This document shows, one piece after another, positions 28,232-37,503 of a stretch of DNA of 64,000 bases; position 1 is the stretch's first letter, and the number at the start of each line of letters is the position of its first letter. The DNA is taken from the NCBI RefSeq assembly GCF_002846365.1, contig NZ_PJMW01000002.1:1488001-1552000 (forward strand), in the 5' to 3' direction. The position numbers and the translations under genes were made by a program. The notes under the pieces are model-generated. The model searched no databases, was not told the origin of the DNA, and saw only the letters and a program-made list of their open reading frames with translations. This stretch comes from Nocardia fluminea (lineage in GTDB: Bacteria; Actinomycetota; Actinomycetes; Mycobacteriales; Mycobacteriaceae).

Positions 28232-28393
28232 ATGACAGGAGCCTTCGATGACATGGATCTGCGAGATCTCGTCGAGTTGCTCAGCAACGACGAGAAGCAA
28301 GAACTACGACCGGCCGTAATGCGGGTACTGGAAAGACTGCCTTCACAAGAGGTATTACGCCGCGACCTGAACCGTCGCATGCTCAACGTCTGA
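28232..28393 (+). CDS. Small acidic/basic helical protein, 53 aa
   Basis: This short frame has an ATG at 28232 preceded by GGTGGG and a stop at 28393, and is followed at once by a strong terminator. The product is charged and helical (MDLRDLVELLSNDEK in the first half, SQEVLRRDLNRRML in the second), with no cysteine, signal or membrane segment. Its codon choice includes CTA, TTA and GTA, unlike the GC-rich genes around it. I know no function. The separate terminator suggests it is an independent transcription unit between the two convergent emb genes. Confidence 0.55.
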   Translation: MTGAFDDMDLRDLVELLSNDEKQELRPAVMRVLERLPSQEVLRRDLNRRMLNV

Positions 28394-28416
28394 CTCCTGT
28401 CCCCCATCCAACCGAA

Positions 28417-28449
28417 AAGGCGCGGACCACATCATGTGATCCGCGCCTT
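28417..28449. terminator. Rho-independent terminator
   Basis: A 15-bp stem (28417-28431 with 28435-28449) has a 3-nt loop. AAAA precedes and TTATTCTT follows, so it can act in both directions, ending the 53-codon gene on one side and the second emb gene on the other. Confidence 0.85.
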
Positions 28450-28473
28450 ATTCTTGGCGGCTGGCGCCGCGAA

Positions 28474-28560
28474 TTCTCGGCCCTGAGGCCTCGATCTTCC
28501 CTCCCTGCGGGTACTCCTTCGTCGCACCCTTCGGTCAGTCCAGATCGAGGCGGCCGAGAA
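28474..28560. repeat. Structured intergenic repeat, copy 2
   Basis: The left arm 28474-28497 (TTCTCGGCC, a CTGAG bulge, then GCCTCGATCT) pairs with the right arm 28542-28560 over 19 bp, perfect except for the bulge. The loop holds CTCCTTCGTCGC at 28514-28525. CGGCCCTGAGG lies at 28478-28488. Both words, and the distance between them (36 bp here, 37 in the other copy), are shared with the element at 1717-1800, while the arm sequences differ but still pair. Confidence 0.75.
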
Positions 28561-28577
28561 CTACACGACTTCCGGTG

Positions 28578-31500
28578 TTAGAACACCCGGAGCGGTCCCG
28601 GGCTCCACATGCCGTTTCGTGACGCGGTGCCGGTCGCGAGCTGGGCCGGGGTGGCTTGCGCGTACTGGTCGTAGCGTTCCAGCGAGCCCCAGTCGCGGGC
28701 CCAGTCGTCCTTCAGGTAGGTCGGGATGGTGACCCGGGCCGCCAGCATCTGCGACATGCCGAGCGGACCACCGAACTCCTGCGCCTGCCAGGTATCGGTC
28801 GAGGAGATCGCCAGCGGGCGGTCCGGCAGGATCCGGTAGTTCGGCACCTCGGCCACGCCGTTCTTGTGCGCGAACGGGCGCTGGCAGGGGAACTGCAGGC
28901 CGACGGCCCAGTCCAGCAGGACCGGCTGGTCCCGGCCGATGAAGGTGTCGAGGGTCTGCAGCTCGGGCACCCGCGGCGGGGTGAACGCCAGCCACTGATC
29001 GCCGATCAGGATCGGGTCGTTCACCACCACGCGCACCGCGTTCACCTCGGCCGGGAGGTCGGCCAGCGGCACGCGCAGGTTGCGCCACGACGGGGCGGGG
29101 CCGATATCGCGCGGCTGGTAGGCGCCGAGCGTGGTGACGCTGCCGTCGGGGTTGCGGGTGCCGTATTCGACGAACAGCGCCTGGCCGTACTTGTCGGAGC
29201 CGGAGTCGTCCTTGGAGGCGATGCGACCGGCGGCGCTGATGACCACCAGCGGCGAGTCGTCCGAGCGGGCGGGCAGCCCGTACCAGGCCGACTCCAGGTG
29301 GGCGGGCTGCTGCATGCCCTCCTGGTAGGAGCCGAGAATCGGGGTCTGCGCGGGATCGAGACCGAAGGGCAGCGCCACCGTGGACCCGTTGACGCCGAGT
29401 GCGCCCTCACCGCCGCCGGTGCCCGCGCTCTCGCCTTCGGCGAAGGCCGCGCCGACCGACTGGTTGCTGGTGTTGCCGGTGCCCGGCTTCACCTCGACCG
29501 CGTCGGCCGAGAGGTCACCCGGCACGCCGTTGGGCGTGAAGCCGACCGAACCGGTACCCGCCAGCGGGTCGTCCGGGTTGGTGAACGGGCGCGCCGGGTC
29601 GACGATGGGGTCGAGCCTGCCGCCGTTCGGGTCGGGTTCGACCAGCACGTCGTTGGCCAGGCCACACGAGTTGTTGCTCAGCGCGTCGACGTTGGAGCGG
29701 CCGAGCGAGTAGCCGGGATACTGCTGTGTCGCGCCCTTGACCAGCGAGAGCACTTCGAACAGCACCATCAGACCGACCACGATAGTCAGCGGGATGGCGG
29801 CGAACTTGCGAATTCTGTTGCCGCGCTTGGTCTTCGCGGACGGCACCGGCTTCACATAGTCTTCGCGCAGCGCATACCAGCCGACCAGGGCCAGTGCCAC
29901 GCCGAACAGGATGAGCATCACCGTGTTCGAGTGGACGCCGCGCAGCGAGATGGTCTTGTCGAACCACGGCACGCCGTAGCTGGACACGTACCAGTAGCCG
30001 TTGATGCCGGAGAACGACAGCGCCAGCACGAACAGCAAGCCGGCCAGGAAGATCGCCCGGTTCTTGCGTGAGCGCAGCGCGCTCTGCGACACCGCCACCG
30101 CCGTCACCGCCGCGAGCCCACCCGCGATGCCCGCGTAGGCGCCGAAGTGGTGGGTCCACTTGGTGGGGTTGAACATCATGAAGAAGATCGTGCCGAAGAC
30201 GATCCCCATCAGCCGCCAGGTCGGACCCGACGCGATCCCCGGCACCTGACGGCGGCGCAGCAGCACCAGCAGCGTCGTGAACAGGCACAGCAGCATCACC
30301 AGGAAGGCGAAACGGCGGGCCAGCGAGCCGTCGACGGTCTCGACGAACATGTAGTAGTAGCGCAGGTAGTCCTCGTACCAGGCCAGGTTCGGGCCGGTGG
30401 CCTGCCGGACCCGGTTGGCTTCCTGGATGCCGGCGAAGGTCTGGTCGCCGTAGACCACCGTGAGCACGAGCACGCCGGCCGAGGCGATCGGAGCCAGCAG
30501 CGGGAGCGTGCCGAATTGACGATGACGGCGCACGATGATCCGCACCAGCGGCCGGATACCGGCCAGCAGCGCGGCCACACACATCAGGCCGGTCGGCGCC
30601 GCGGCGAGGGTGAACGCCGCGATCAGCACCGCGATCCCCGCGGGCAGCAGACGGCCGGTGGCGATGGCGCGTTCGATGGAAACCCAGGTGAGCAGGGCGC
30701 CGAGGGCGACGATGGGCTCCGAGCGCAGGCCGTTGTCGAACGGCAGCCAGAACGCCAGGAACACCAGTCCGCCGGTCCACAGCGCGACCTGCGAGCGCTT
30801 CACGGCATTGCCGAGGCGCGGCACCACCTCGCGGCTGATCACCATCCAGCACAGAATCGCGCAGATCAGAGCGGGGACGCGCACCCACGGGCTGGCCGTG
30901 GAGATCTCCGCGAACACCTGGATGACGTAGTAGTACCAGCCGAACGGGGCCTCGGGCACGCCATACCAGCGGAAGTAGTTGGCCGTATAGCCCGCGTCGG
31001 GGGCTACGCGCACCATCGACAGGATGTAGCCGTCGTCGGAGGTGTTGGCGCCGACGAAATGCCAGACCAGCAGCGTGCCGATGACAGCGCCGTCAGCCCA
31101 CGTGGGCTTCAGCCAGTTACGCGGCAGGAACCGGCGGTGCCCGCGCCCGTCACTACCGTCGAGGCGGCCCAGCGCGGCGAGCGCCAGCAAGGTGCACAGC
31201 ACGGCCGCGATGATCGCGACCAGCTTGATCAGCGACGGGCTCGACGAGAAGCGGGTGTCGATCGTCGAGGTCAGCGAAAGGCCCGGCGGCACCTCTCCCT
31301 TCAGATCGGTGAACACGCCCACGATCTGCGGCCGCAGGTCACCGGCGAGCTGGCCCTGCACGGGCACCTGCACGGTCTCCACCGCGCCCGGCTGACCGGC
31401 GATCGGCCGCTCGACCTGCTTGGTCAGCCCCACGAACTCCGCCGACGTGCGGTCCTGATCGGACTTGATCAGGATCGCCGAGCATCCGTCCATCGCCGAC

Positions 31501-31910
31501 CGGTCCGCCGAGGCGACCACCGCGTTGCGATCCACCACGTCGACCGCGGTATCGGAGACGCGCACGAACAGCGCCTCCAGGGCCGCGCGATCGCCCTGCG
31601 GTGGCGCGGTCGCCAGCAGCATCCCGCCCTGCTCGGGCAGCGTCGACACCGCGCTACACGGAATCGACACGTTCAGATCGATCGGCACCTGCGACATCAG
31701 CGGCGCCTGCACGTTTCCGAGCGAGCCGTTCTGTGGCCAGTTCAGCTGCGCGGTCGTCTGGGTGACCGGCAGGAACGGCGTGGCCACCGCGAACAGGGCA
31801 CCGAGAATCCCGGCGACCATCGCGATCCATCGCGCGGTCCGGAAGTCCTTCGCGGTGGCCACCGGTTCGGCAGGCGGCTTGGAGAGAACAGCTGTTGCGG
31901 CGTCTGGCAC
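28578..31910 (-). CDS. Emb family arabinofuranosyltransferase, second copy
   Basis: This is a second complete Emb protein of about 1110 residues, facing the first. It keeps the N-terminal binding domain, the catalytic Asp pair in NTSDDGYI (292-293 from the chosen start), Met299 at the ethambutol-linked position, multiple membrane helices, a Gly-rich linker and the C-terminal carbohydrate-binding domain. The segment ISTASPWVRVPALICA separates it from the first copy and looks more like EmbA/EmbC. I start at the GTG at 31910, where homology to the family begins; an ATG at 32030 is in frame. Two copies, not three, imply a different division of labour from M. tuberculosis. Confidence 0.92.
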   Translation of the reverse strand: MPDAATAVLSKPPAEPVATAKDFRTARWIAMVAGILGALFAVATPFLPVTQTTAQLNWPQNGSLGNVQAPLMSQVPIDLNVSIPCSAVSTLPEQGGMLLATAPPQGDRAALEALFVRVSDTAVDVVDRNAVVASADRSAMDGCSAILIKSDQDRTSAEFVGLTKQVERPIAGQPGAVETVQVPVQGQLAGDLRPQIVGVFTDLKGEVPPGLSLTSTIDTRFSSSPSLIKLVAIIAAVLCTLLALAALGRLDGSDGRGHRRFLPRNWLKPTWADGAVIGTLLVWHFVGANTSDDGYILSMVRVAPDAGYTANYFRWYGVPEAPFGWYYYVIQVFAEISTASPWVRVPALICAILCWMVISREVVPRLGNAVKRSQVALWTGGLVFLAFWLPFDNGLRSEPIVALGALLTWVSIERAIATGRLLPAGIAVLIAAFTLAAAPTGLMCVAALLAGIRPLVRIIVRRHRQFGTLPLLAPIASAGVLVLTVVYGDQTFAGIQEANRVRQATGPNLAWYEDYLRYYYMFVETVDGSLARRFAFLVMLLCLFTTLLVLLRRRQVPGIASGPTWRLMGIVFGTIFFMMFNPTKWTHHFGAYAGIAGGLAAVTAVAVSQSALRSRKNRAIFLAGLLFVLALSFSGINGYWYVSSYGVPWFDKTISLRGVHSNTVMLILFGVALALVGWYALREDYVKPVPSAKTKRGNRIRKFAAIPLTIVVGLMVLFEVLSLVKGATQQYPGYSLGRSNVDALSNNSCGLANDVLVEPDPNGGRLDPIVDPARPFTNPDDPLAGTGSVGFTPNGVPGDLSADAVEVKPGTGNTSNQSVGAAFAEGESAGTGGGEGALGVNGSTVALPFGLDPAQTPILGSYQEGMQQPAHLESAWYGLPARSDDSPLVVISAAGRIASKDDSGSDKYGQALFVEYGTRNPDGSVTTLGAYQPRDIGPAPSWRNLRVPLADLPAEVNAVRVVVNDPILIGDQWLAFTPPRVPELQTLDTFIGRDQPVLLDWAVGLQFPCQRPFAHKNGVAEVPNYRILPDRPLAISSTDTWQAQEFGGPLGMSQMLAARVTIPTYLKDDWARDWGSLERYDQYAQATPAQLATGTASRNGMWSPGPLRVF

Positions 31911-32330
31911 GGTTCGACATCGTATCTGTCCGGCCCTGGTTGTGAGTCGTCGCTCGCCTCGGGGTCTGGAGTCAGGCCATCTTGACGGCGAGCGAACAGG
32001 CAGGGCCGTACCTACCTGTTGTCGCGTCATACTGAACGGCTATCAGTCCGCACATGGCGCCGACACTCACCGCATCCGAGATCAACGCAGGAGTTTTTCG
32101 AGGATAGCAGTATGCAAAATACATATCGGCAGAAAGTGCGGCAATAACCTCGGACGGCCCCGCGGGTCGGCATTTTATGAGCGAGACCGTCGGCCGGGTC
32201 GATAATCGCTGAAGTCCCGCGCGGATTACATGGGACCGAACGATCCACATACAACGATCAATTGCGCTCGTATTCTTAAATGCGACAGCTTCACTTCGAA
32301 TGTCTGTCAGTTCCACCCTAGGAGAACGCA
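31911..32330. other. Divergent intergenic region, no gene seen
   Basis: Between the second emb gene and the next secreted protein lie about 420 bp with a noticeably lower GC content between 32030 and 32330. Short open frames here lack ribosome sites and family resemblance. It should hold both divergent promoters. No strong palindrome was found. Confidence 0.4.
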
Positions 32331-32978
32331 ATGTTCGATAAAAAGGTTCTTGCACGCGCGGCGATGGCTTCCGTGAGTTGTGCGGCAGCTGCGGTCACCT
32401 TCGGAATCGGGCCGGCGCAAGCAGCCGGATCCACCACCATCGCACCCGCGGGCGCGAATGTGACGGCGACCAATTCGGGCACGGTGAAATTCGTGGCGGG
32501 CAGCGTGACCGTCACCTGCACCAGCTCCAGCACCACCGGCGCGGTACCCGCCGCACCCGGCAACACCAACCCCAGCGGACCCGTTTCGGTGTCGATCGGG
32601 GCGCCGGCCTTCTCGGGCTGCACCACCAGCATGTGGGGTGTCAGCGCCACCATCACCACCAGTGGCAGTTGGGCGATCACCGGCCAGAACGGCACGCCCA
32701 TCACCGGTAGCCTGGCGATTCCCACCGGCGGGATGGTGATCAAGACCAGCGGCCTTGCCTCGTGCACGGCCGTTGTCGCACCCACCGCGCCCGCCTCGAT
32801 CGCGGGCACGTGGACCAACGGGGCGCCCTCCACGGTCTCGCTGGCCAACGCGTCGGCGCCGATCAAGGTGACCGGCGGGTTCGGGTGCCCGACCAGTTCC
32901 ACCACGGGCTCGGTGACGGCCACCTACAAGGTCGCCAACACCACCACCCCCGCGGTGCCGATCACGGTCGGCCCCTGA
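32331..32978 (+). CDS. Secreted Ser/Thr/Gly-rich protein
   Basis: The 215-residue product has a clear signal peptide (KK after the start, a hydrophobic stretch, cleavage after AQA near residue 33). The mature part is strand-rich, with Ser, Thr, Gly and Pro making up most of it and four cysteines that could form disulfides. GGAG lies 6 nt before the ATG. I do not recognise a family; similar secreted beta-proteins of unknown role occur in nocardioform actinobacteria. It is likely a surface or exported protein. Confidence 0.75.
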   Translation: MFDKKVLARAAMASVSCAAAAVTFGIGPAQAAGSTTIAPAGANVTATNSGTVKFVAGSVTVTCTSSSTTGAVPAAPGNTNPSGPVSVSIGAPAFSGCTTSMWGVSATITTSGSWAITGQNGTPITGSLAIPTGGMVIKTSGLASCTAVVAPTAPASIAGTWTNGAPSTVSLANASAPIKVTGGFGCPTSSTTGSVTATYKVANTTTPAVPITVGP

Positions 32979-33346
32979 TTCCATCGGGCACATTCGGGTG
33001 ACGGGTAACGCGACGAAGTCACTTCGAATTCGGTGAAACTCATGCGATAAGGGCCCGCGTGCGTAGGGATGCGCACGCGGGTCCGGATATCGCGACAATA
33101 CTCCGCGTCCATACCGCGCACTTACTCGAAGTGCGCGGGTTTCGGCATGTCAAGGATGCGCACCGAATACTCTTCGACAGCTCGATGAATTGAGAGCAGC
33201 CGCATCGATCAATCGACACGGTTATCCGTACTGAGCGCGCTCGGCCCGAATATCCAGGGCGGCCGCTCGCAAGGAGAAGATCTCGCGACACACCCGCCCG
33301 GACCCCCGGTCCCTTCCGGGCCCCCGCCCTCCTTAGACTCGACTCC
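32979..33346. other. Intergenic region with one hairpin
   Basis: About 370 bp without a supported gene. A 12-bp stem, GGCCCGCGTGCG (33052-33063) with its partner at 33072-33083, lies downstream of the secreted protein and may terminate it. The promoter of the cyclophilin gene should lie in the last 100 bp. Confidence 0.45.
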
Positions 33347-33844
33347 ATGACCAAGGTGAATCTCGAAACCAACTACGGACCTATCGTGCTCGAGTTGGAC
33401 GACCAGGCCGCGCCGAACACGGTCGCCAACTTCGTGAACTACGTGAACTCGGGGCATTACGCCGGCACCGTGTTCCACCGCGTCATCCCCGGCTTCATGG
33501 TCCAGGGCGGCGGCTTCGAGCCCGGCCTGAAGCAGAAGTCGACGCAGGCGCCGATCCAGAACGAGGCCACCAACGGCCTGAAGAACGACAAGTACACCGT
33601 CGCGATGGCCCGCACCAACGACCCCCACTCGGCCACCGCCCAGTTCTTCATCAACATCTCCGACAACGCCTTCCTCAACCACACCGCCCCCCAGGGCCAG
33701 GGCTGGGGCTACGCCGTCTTCGGCAAGGTCACCGACGGCTTCGAGGTAGTCGACAAGATCGCCGCCGTCACCACCGGCAGCGCGGGCCCCCACCAGGACG
33801 TCCCCGTCGACGACGTCATCATCGAATCCGCCTCTGTCGCTTAA
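33347..33844 (+). CDS. ppiB: Peptidyl-prolyl cis-trans isomerase, PpiB-type cyclophilin
   Basis: This 165-residue single-domain cyclophilin carries FHRVIPGFMVQGG, the catalytic-site motif with Arg, and ATAQFFINI with the Gln and Phe of the proline pocket. Length, lack of a signal peptide and loops (GWGYAVFGKVTDG) match E. coli PpiB, a cytosolic folding catalyst, more than the actinobacterial PpiA type. It has its own terminator and is probably a single-gene unit. Confidence 0.93.
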   Translation: MTKVNLETNYGPIVLELDDQAAPNTVANFVNYVNSGHYAGTVFHRVIPGFMVQGGGFEPGLKQKSTQAPIQNEATNGLKNDKYTVAMARTNDPHSATAQFFINISDNAFLNHTAPQGQGWGYAVFGKVTDGFEVVDKIAAVTTGSAGPHQDVPVDDVIIESASVA

Positions 33845-33855
33845 TATCTCGATCA

Positions 33856-33892
33856 CTCGGGCCGTCACCGTCTTCAAGGGTGACGGCCCGAG
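33856..33892 (+). terminator. Terminator after ppiB
   Basis: A 14-bp perfect stem (33856-33869 with 33879-33892) has a 9-nt loop and lies 12 bp after the ppiB stop. Confidence 0.85.
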
Positions 33893-34685
33893 CTCGATTC
33901 TTCGAGGTTCACCGCCGAGCCAGTTTCCCTTGCCGCCAGGTGATGATCAGGTGACACGGTCGAGATCGATCTCCCGATGGATACGTGGGATATGCCGAGC
34001 GCAGGAGATACCGGCGGGTCAGCGAAGAAGTCGCGGCGATCATCGATCTCGTGGAATCCGCTGGCCGGAGCGGAAACTCGTTAGTTGCTCACCGGCCCGG
34101 CAGTGTGTAGCGTCACACGAACAAGAACGGCCGCCCGGCGAGCGCCAACTCACCGAACGGCCTGGGTACGAAACAGTCTAGAGCCTGTTCGCACCGTGGG
34201 ATGAAATCCTACATGCAACGGCTCGGCGTCTCTTGATGCCGGGCTTTCGTCGTTCCAGGGGTCTGTCCGTGCCCCGACGGCGGGCTACCTGTGTCGTGTC
34301 CTGGGCTGCGGCCGCTCCTGTCGGTCGTTATCGGAGAGCCCGACCGAGGGACAGACAACCCTGACACCCAGCCTCCTGCGAGCACCTTCGTCGTACGCCT
34401 CGCACGTACGCACCTGGTCGGTTCGGGAGTGCACACCTTCGACCGGGTCCGACACTGCCGCACGCCGAAACAGGCGTGGGGCCAATTGTGTTGGCCGAGG
34501 ACGCAAATCGGGGTTCGGTGCGGGGAAGCGGGCAGGGACGGTTACGACACCGGCACCCCTGGGTGCTCCGATCGGGCGGTGAACCCCGCACCGTCCCAAG
34601 ATGTTTCGCTCGGGGGCACCGTCCAACACCCCTACGGAACACGCGGTACGGTGTCTCGACTGATCGAGGTTTCTTGGGGGAATAC
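33893..34685. other. Gene-poor stretch of about 790 bp
   Basis: No frame here shows codon bias or a recognisable family. One plus-strand frame around 33960-34110 reads YRRVSEEVAAIIDLVE, which looks like a remnant of a short helical protein but lacks a start. Base composition is a little lower in GC than in neighbouring genes. The stretch could be a decayed gene or an old insertion. The end of it must carry the promoter of the membrane protein at 34686. Confidence 0.4.
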
Positions 34686-35219
34686 GTGAAAGACCTTCTC
34701 TACTCGGTGCTGGGCGTAGTGTTCGGTGCTGGAATCGTGTTCGGCGGAATCGCCACACTCAACAGTGGTGCCGAGTGCGGCGGCAAGAGCATGACGGCGG
34801 GCGAGACCTGCGTGACGACCAACAAGGGCTCATCGGTGGAGCGCGACGCCGCCGAGCAAGAAGCCCAGAACAAGCGCACCGGGTGGATGCTGATCGGCGG
34901 CGGCGCGGTGATGAGCATCGGCTCCGCGTTCTGGCTGCGCAGCAATCTCCGGTCCCGCCGGGCTCGCCGCACCGCTGCCGCGCCACAGGGTTTCCCACCC
35001 GTCGGTGGGCCGCCGCCCACCCCTAACGGGCTACTCCAGGCACAGGGCCAGTGGCAGCAGGCCGCACCCGCTCCGTACGGGTCGCCCCAGGCCCAAGGCC
35101 AGTGGCCGCAGGGAGCTCCCGGATACGGCGCACCCGCTTATGCGCCACACGCCCAGCATCAACCGCACGCACCGCACCCGGGCGCCGGGTACAACGCACA
35201 CCCGAACTACCGGCGGTAA
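34686..35219 (+). CDS. Small membrane protein with Pro/Gln/Tyr-rich tail
   Basis: The 177-residue product begins at a GTG with GGGGGA upstream. It has a first hydrophobic helix at about 4-24, a short loop with two cysteines (ECGGKSMTAGETC), a second helix at about 63-82, a basic stretch, and then a long disordered tail of Pro, Gln, Ala, Tyr and His with a repeated QAQGQW unit. Such tails are common in actinobacterial membrane proteins. I know no function. Confidence 0.7.
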   Translation: MKDLLYSVLGVVFGAGIVFGGIATLNSGAECGGKSMTAGETCVTTNKGSSVERDAAEQEAQNKRTGWMLIGGGAVMSIGSAFWLRSNLRSRRARRTAAAPQGFPPVGGPPPTPNGLLQAQGQWQQAAPAPYGSPQAQGQWPQGAPGYGAPAYAPHAQHQPHAPHPGAGYNAHPNYRR

Positions 35220-35331
35220 CGGGTCAACTGGCCACCCGCTGGACTCGCGTACTCCTTCGAGCTTTCAGGTCGCAGGATTGGACTTGTCCAGCCTGTTCGC
35301 CGACCGCTCGAAGATGTCCGGAAGGAGCGAC

Positions 35332-35892
35332 GTGACTGCCATCGTCCCCGCGTGGATGCACGAACAGATCACGGCTACGGAGTACGACGCCTGGTCCGAG
35401 GAGCAGTGTTGGGGCATCGAAATCGTGGACGGGATGGTCGTTGTGCGTCCCAGTGCGTCCAAGCGACACAACCGGTTGGCTCGGATCCTGGCCAACGCGC
35501 TGGATGCCGCAGCCGGACCGGACTGGAATGCCGACACCGACTTCGACGTCCGACTCCAGGATGTTCCACTCACCAATCGGCGCCCCGACGTCGTCGTGTA
35601 TCGCGCCGATACGATCGACCTCACACCCACGCGCCCCGAACACGTACTGATGGTCGTCGAGGTCGTCTCGCCCGGTTCGGAGACCACCGACCGGATCGTC
35701 AAGGTGGACCAGTACGCGAAGGCAGGCATCGCCTTCTACTGGCGGATCGAGCAGGCGACGAACGGCGTCCCGCTGATCTATACCTACATCCTCGACCCGG
35801 CGACCAGGGCGTACCGAACCGGCGACATGTTCACCGGGACTGTCGAGGTGTCGGCTCCCTTTCCCGTGGAAATCGACCTCGGCAAAATTTGA
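35332..35892 (+). CDS. Uma2 family (DUF820) putative endonuclease
   Basis: The 186-residue protein matches the Uma2 family, which has a PD-(D/E)xK nuclease fold. The key residues are Asp in NRRPDVVVY and the Glu in MVVEVVSPGS, with Lys in the helix VKVDQYAKAGI and the WRIEQ strand after it. I start at the GTG at 35332 because AAGGAG lies 4-5 nt upstream; an ATG 18 bases before has no such site. These genes are numerous in actinobacteria and cyanobacteria, often in mobile regions. The target is unknown. Confidence 0.85.
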   Translation: MTAIVPAWMHEQITATEYDAWSEEQCWGIEIVDGMVVVRPSASKRHNRLARILANALDAAAGPDWNADTDFDVRLQDVPLTNRRPDVVVYRADTIDLTPTRPEHVLMVVEVVSPGSETTDRIVKVDQYAKAGIAFYWRIEQATNGVPLIYTYILDPATRAYRTGDMFTGTVEVSAPFPVEIDLGKI

Positions 35893-35909
35893 TCGCTGCA
35901 TACCCGAAC

Positions 35910-35941
35910 GGCCCGCCTCGGACAGTTTCCGGGGCGGGCCG
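35910..35941. terminator. Hairpin between Uma2 gene and accD4
   Basis: A 14-bp stem with one G-U pair (35910-35923 with 35928-35941) and a 4-nt loop separates the convergent genes and probably ends the fadD32-pks13-accD4 transcript. Confidence 0.75.
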
Positions 35942-35954
35942 GTCGGGGTTCTGG

Positions 35955-37499
35955 TTACAACGGCAGGACGTGGTGCTTGCGCGGGTTGCGCTGGATCTTC
36001 TTGTCCTGGAGCAGTTTCAGGGCTCGGCGCAGTTCGAGGCGGGTGGTGGCCGGTTCGATGATGGCGTCGATGAAGCCGCGTTCGGCGGCGATCCAGGGGG
36101 TGGCCACGTTCTCGTTGTAGAAGTTGATCAGGTTCTGGCGGATGGCGGCGCGCTGCTCTTCGGGGGCGGCGGCGATCTGGGCGGCGCCGAGGAGGCTGAC
36201 CGCGCCTTCCGCGCCCATGACCGCGATGCGGGCGGTGGGCCAGGCGAGGTTGATGTCGGCACCGAGCTGCTTGGAGCCCATCACCGCGTAGCCGCCGCCG
36301 TAGGACTTGCGGACCACCAGGGTGATCTTGGGGACCGAGGCCTCGACGTAGGAGAACAGGAAGCGGCCGCCGCGCTTGATGACGCCGACCTTCTCCTGCT
36401 CCACACCGGGCAGGAAGCCGGGAGTGTCGACGACGAAGACCAGCGGGATCTCGAAGGCGTCGCACAGGCGGACGAAGTGCGAGGCCTTGTCGGAGGCGCG
36501 GGCGTCGAGCGCGCCCGCCGCCGACATCGGCTGGTTGGCGACGACACCGACGGTGCGGCCGTCGATGCGGGCGTAACCGGTGATGATGTTCTGGCCGGTG
36601 TCGGCGCTGATCTCCTTGAACTCGCCGTCGTCGAAGATGCGCAGCAGGATGTCGTACATGTCGTAGCCGGCGTTGTCGGAATCCGGCATGAACGTGTTCA
36701 GCTCGCGGTCGGAGTCGGTGATCTCCGGTTCCAGACCGGGGTTCACCACCGGCGGCAGTTCCTGGCAGCTGCTCGGCATGTAGCCCAGGTACTCGCGCAC
36801 CCAGGTGAAGGCCGCTTCCTCGTCCTTGGCGACGTGGTGGATGTTGCCGTATTGGGCCTGTGTGCGCGCCCCGCCGAGTTCCTCGAGGCTCACGTCCTCG
36901 CCGGTGACCTCTTTGATGATCTTCGGGCCGGTGACGAACATGTGCGCGGACTCGGTCGCGACCACCACATCGGTGCAGATCGGCTCGTACACCGCGCCAC
37001 CGGCGCAGTTACCGAGAATCACCGACACCAGCGGAACCATGCCCGACAGCGGTTCGAGGTTGGTCGCCATCCACGCGTACCAGGCCAGCGAGCTGATCGC
37101 CTCCTGCACGCGCGCGCCACCGGAATCGTTGATGCCGACCAGCGGGATGCCGACCTTCGACGCGTACTGCATCAGACCGCACAGCTTGCGACCGAACGCC
37201 TCGCCGACCGAACCGCCGTACACGGTCTGATCATGGGAGAACACCGCCACCGGGCGGCCCTCGACCTTGCCGTGGCCGACGACGACACCGTCGCCGTAGA
37301 GGGCGGTCGGGTCGCCGGGCTTGCGCACCAGCGCGCCGATCTCGACGAAGGTGCCGGGATCGAGCAGCTGGTTGATCCGGTCGCGGGCACTGGGAATGCC
37401 CTTGTGTGCCCGCTTCGCGATGCCCTTCTCACCAGCGGGCTCTTTGGCGAGCTCGAGCCGCTCGTGTAGATCGGCAAGCTTTTCGGCGGTCGTGCTCAC
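35955..37499 (-). CDS. accD4: Acyl-CoA carboxylase beta subunit AccD4
   Basis: AccD4 is the carboxyltransferase subunit that, with AccA3 and AccD5, carboxylates the long acyl chain to be condensed by Pks13. The 514-residue protein has the two crotonase-like halves, with the oxyanion glycines in GGARVQEA and the [17 protein letters not shown] start of the C-half. It begins with a GTG 4 bp after the pks13 stop, so it is the last gene of fadD32-pks13-accD4. Order and orientation are as in mycobacteria (Rv3799c). Confidence 0.95.
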   Translation of the reverse strand: MSTTAEKLADLHERLELAKEPAGEKGIAKRAHKGIPSARDRINQLLDPGTFVEIGALVRKPGDPTALYGDGVVVGHGKVEGRPVAVFSHDQTVYGGSVGEAFGRKLCGLMQYASKVGIPLVGINDSGGARVQEAISSLAWYAWMATNLEPLSGMVPLVSVILGNCAGGAVYEPICTDVVVATESAHMFVTGPKIIKEVTGEDVSLEELGGARTQAQYGNIHHVAKDEEAAFTWVREYLGYMPSSCQELPPVVNPGLEPEITDSDRELNTFMPDSDNAGYDMYDILLRIFDDGEFKEISADTGQNIITGYARIDGRTVGVVANQPMSAAGALDARASDKASHFVRLCDAFEIPLVFVVDTPGFLPGVEQEKVGVIKRGGRFLFSYVEASVPKITLVVRKSYGGGYAVMGSKQLGADINLAWPTARIAVMGAEGAVSLLGAAQIAAAPEEQRAAIRQNLINFYNENVATPWIAAERGFIDAIIEPATTRLELRRALKLLQDKKIQRNPRKHHVLPL

Positions 37500-37503
37500 T
37501 TAC

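Noticed and set aside
30147..31985. Plus-strand frame opposite the second emb gene as a possible overlapping gene
   Set aside because: Composition is that of an antisense shadow (Gln, Arg, His and Asp dominate), and it has no domain.
32027..32355. Short minus-strand frames upstream of the second emb gene
   Set aside because: They have no ribosome site or recognisable content and cover the likely divergent promoter region.
34209..34463. Short frames in the gene-poor stretch near 34.3 kb
   Set aside because: Arg/Ser/Thr-rich translations on both strands and no start signals; nothing separates them from chance.
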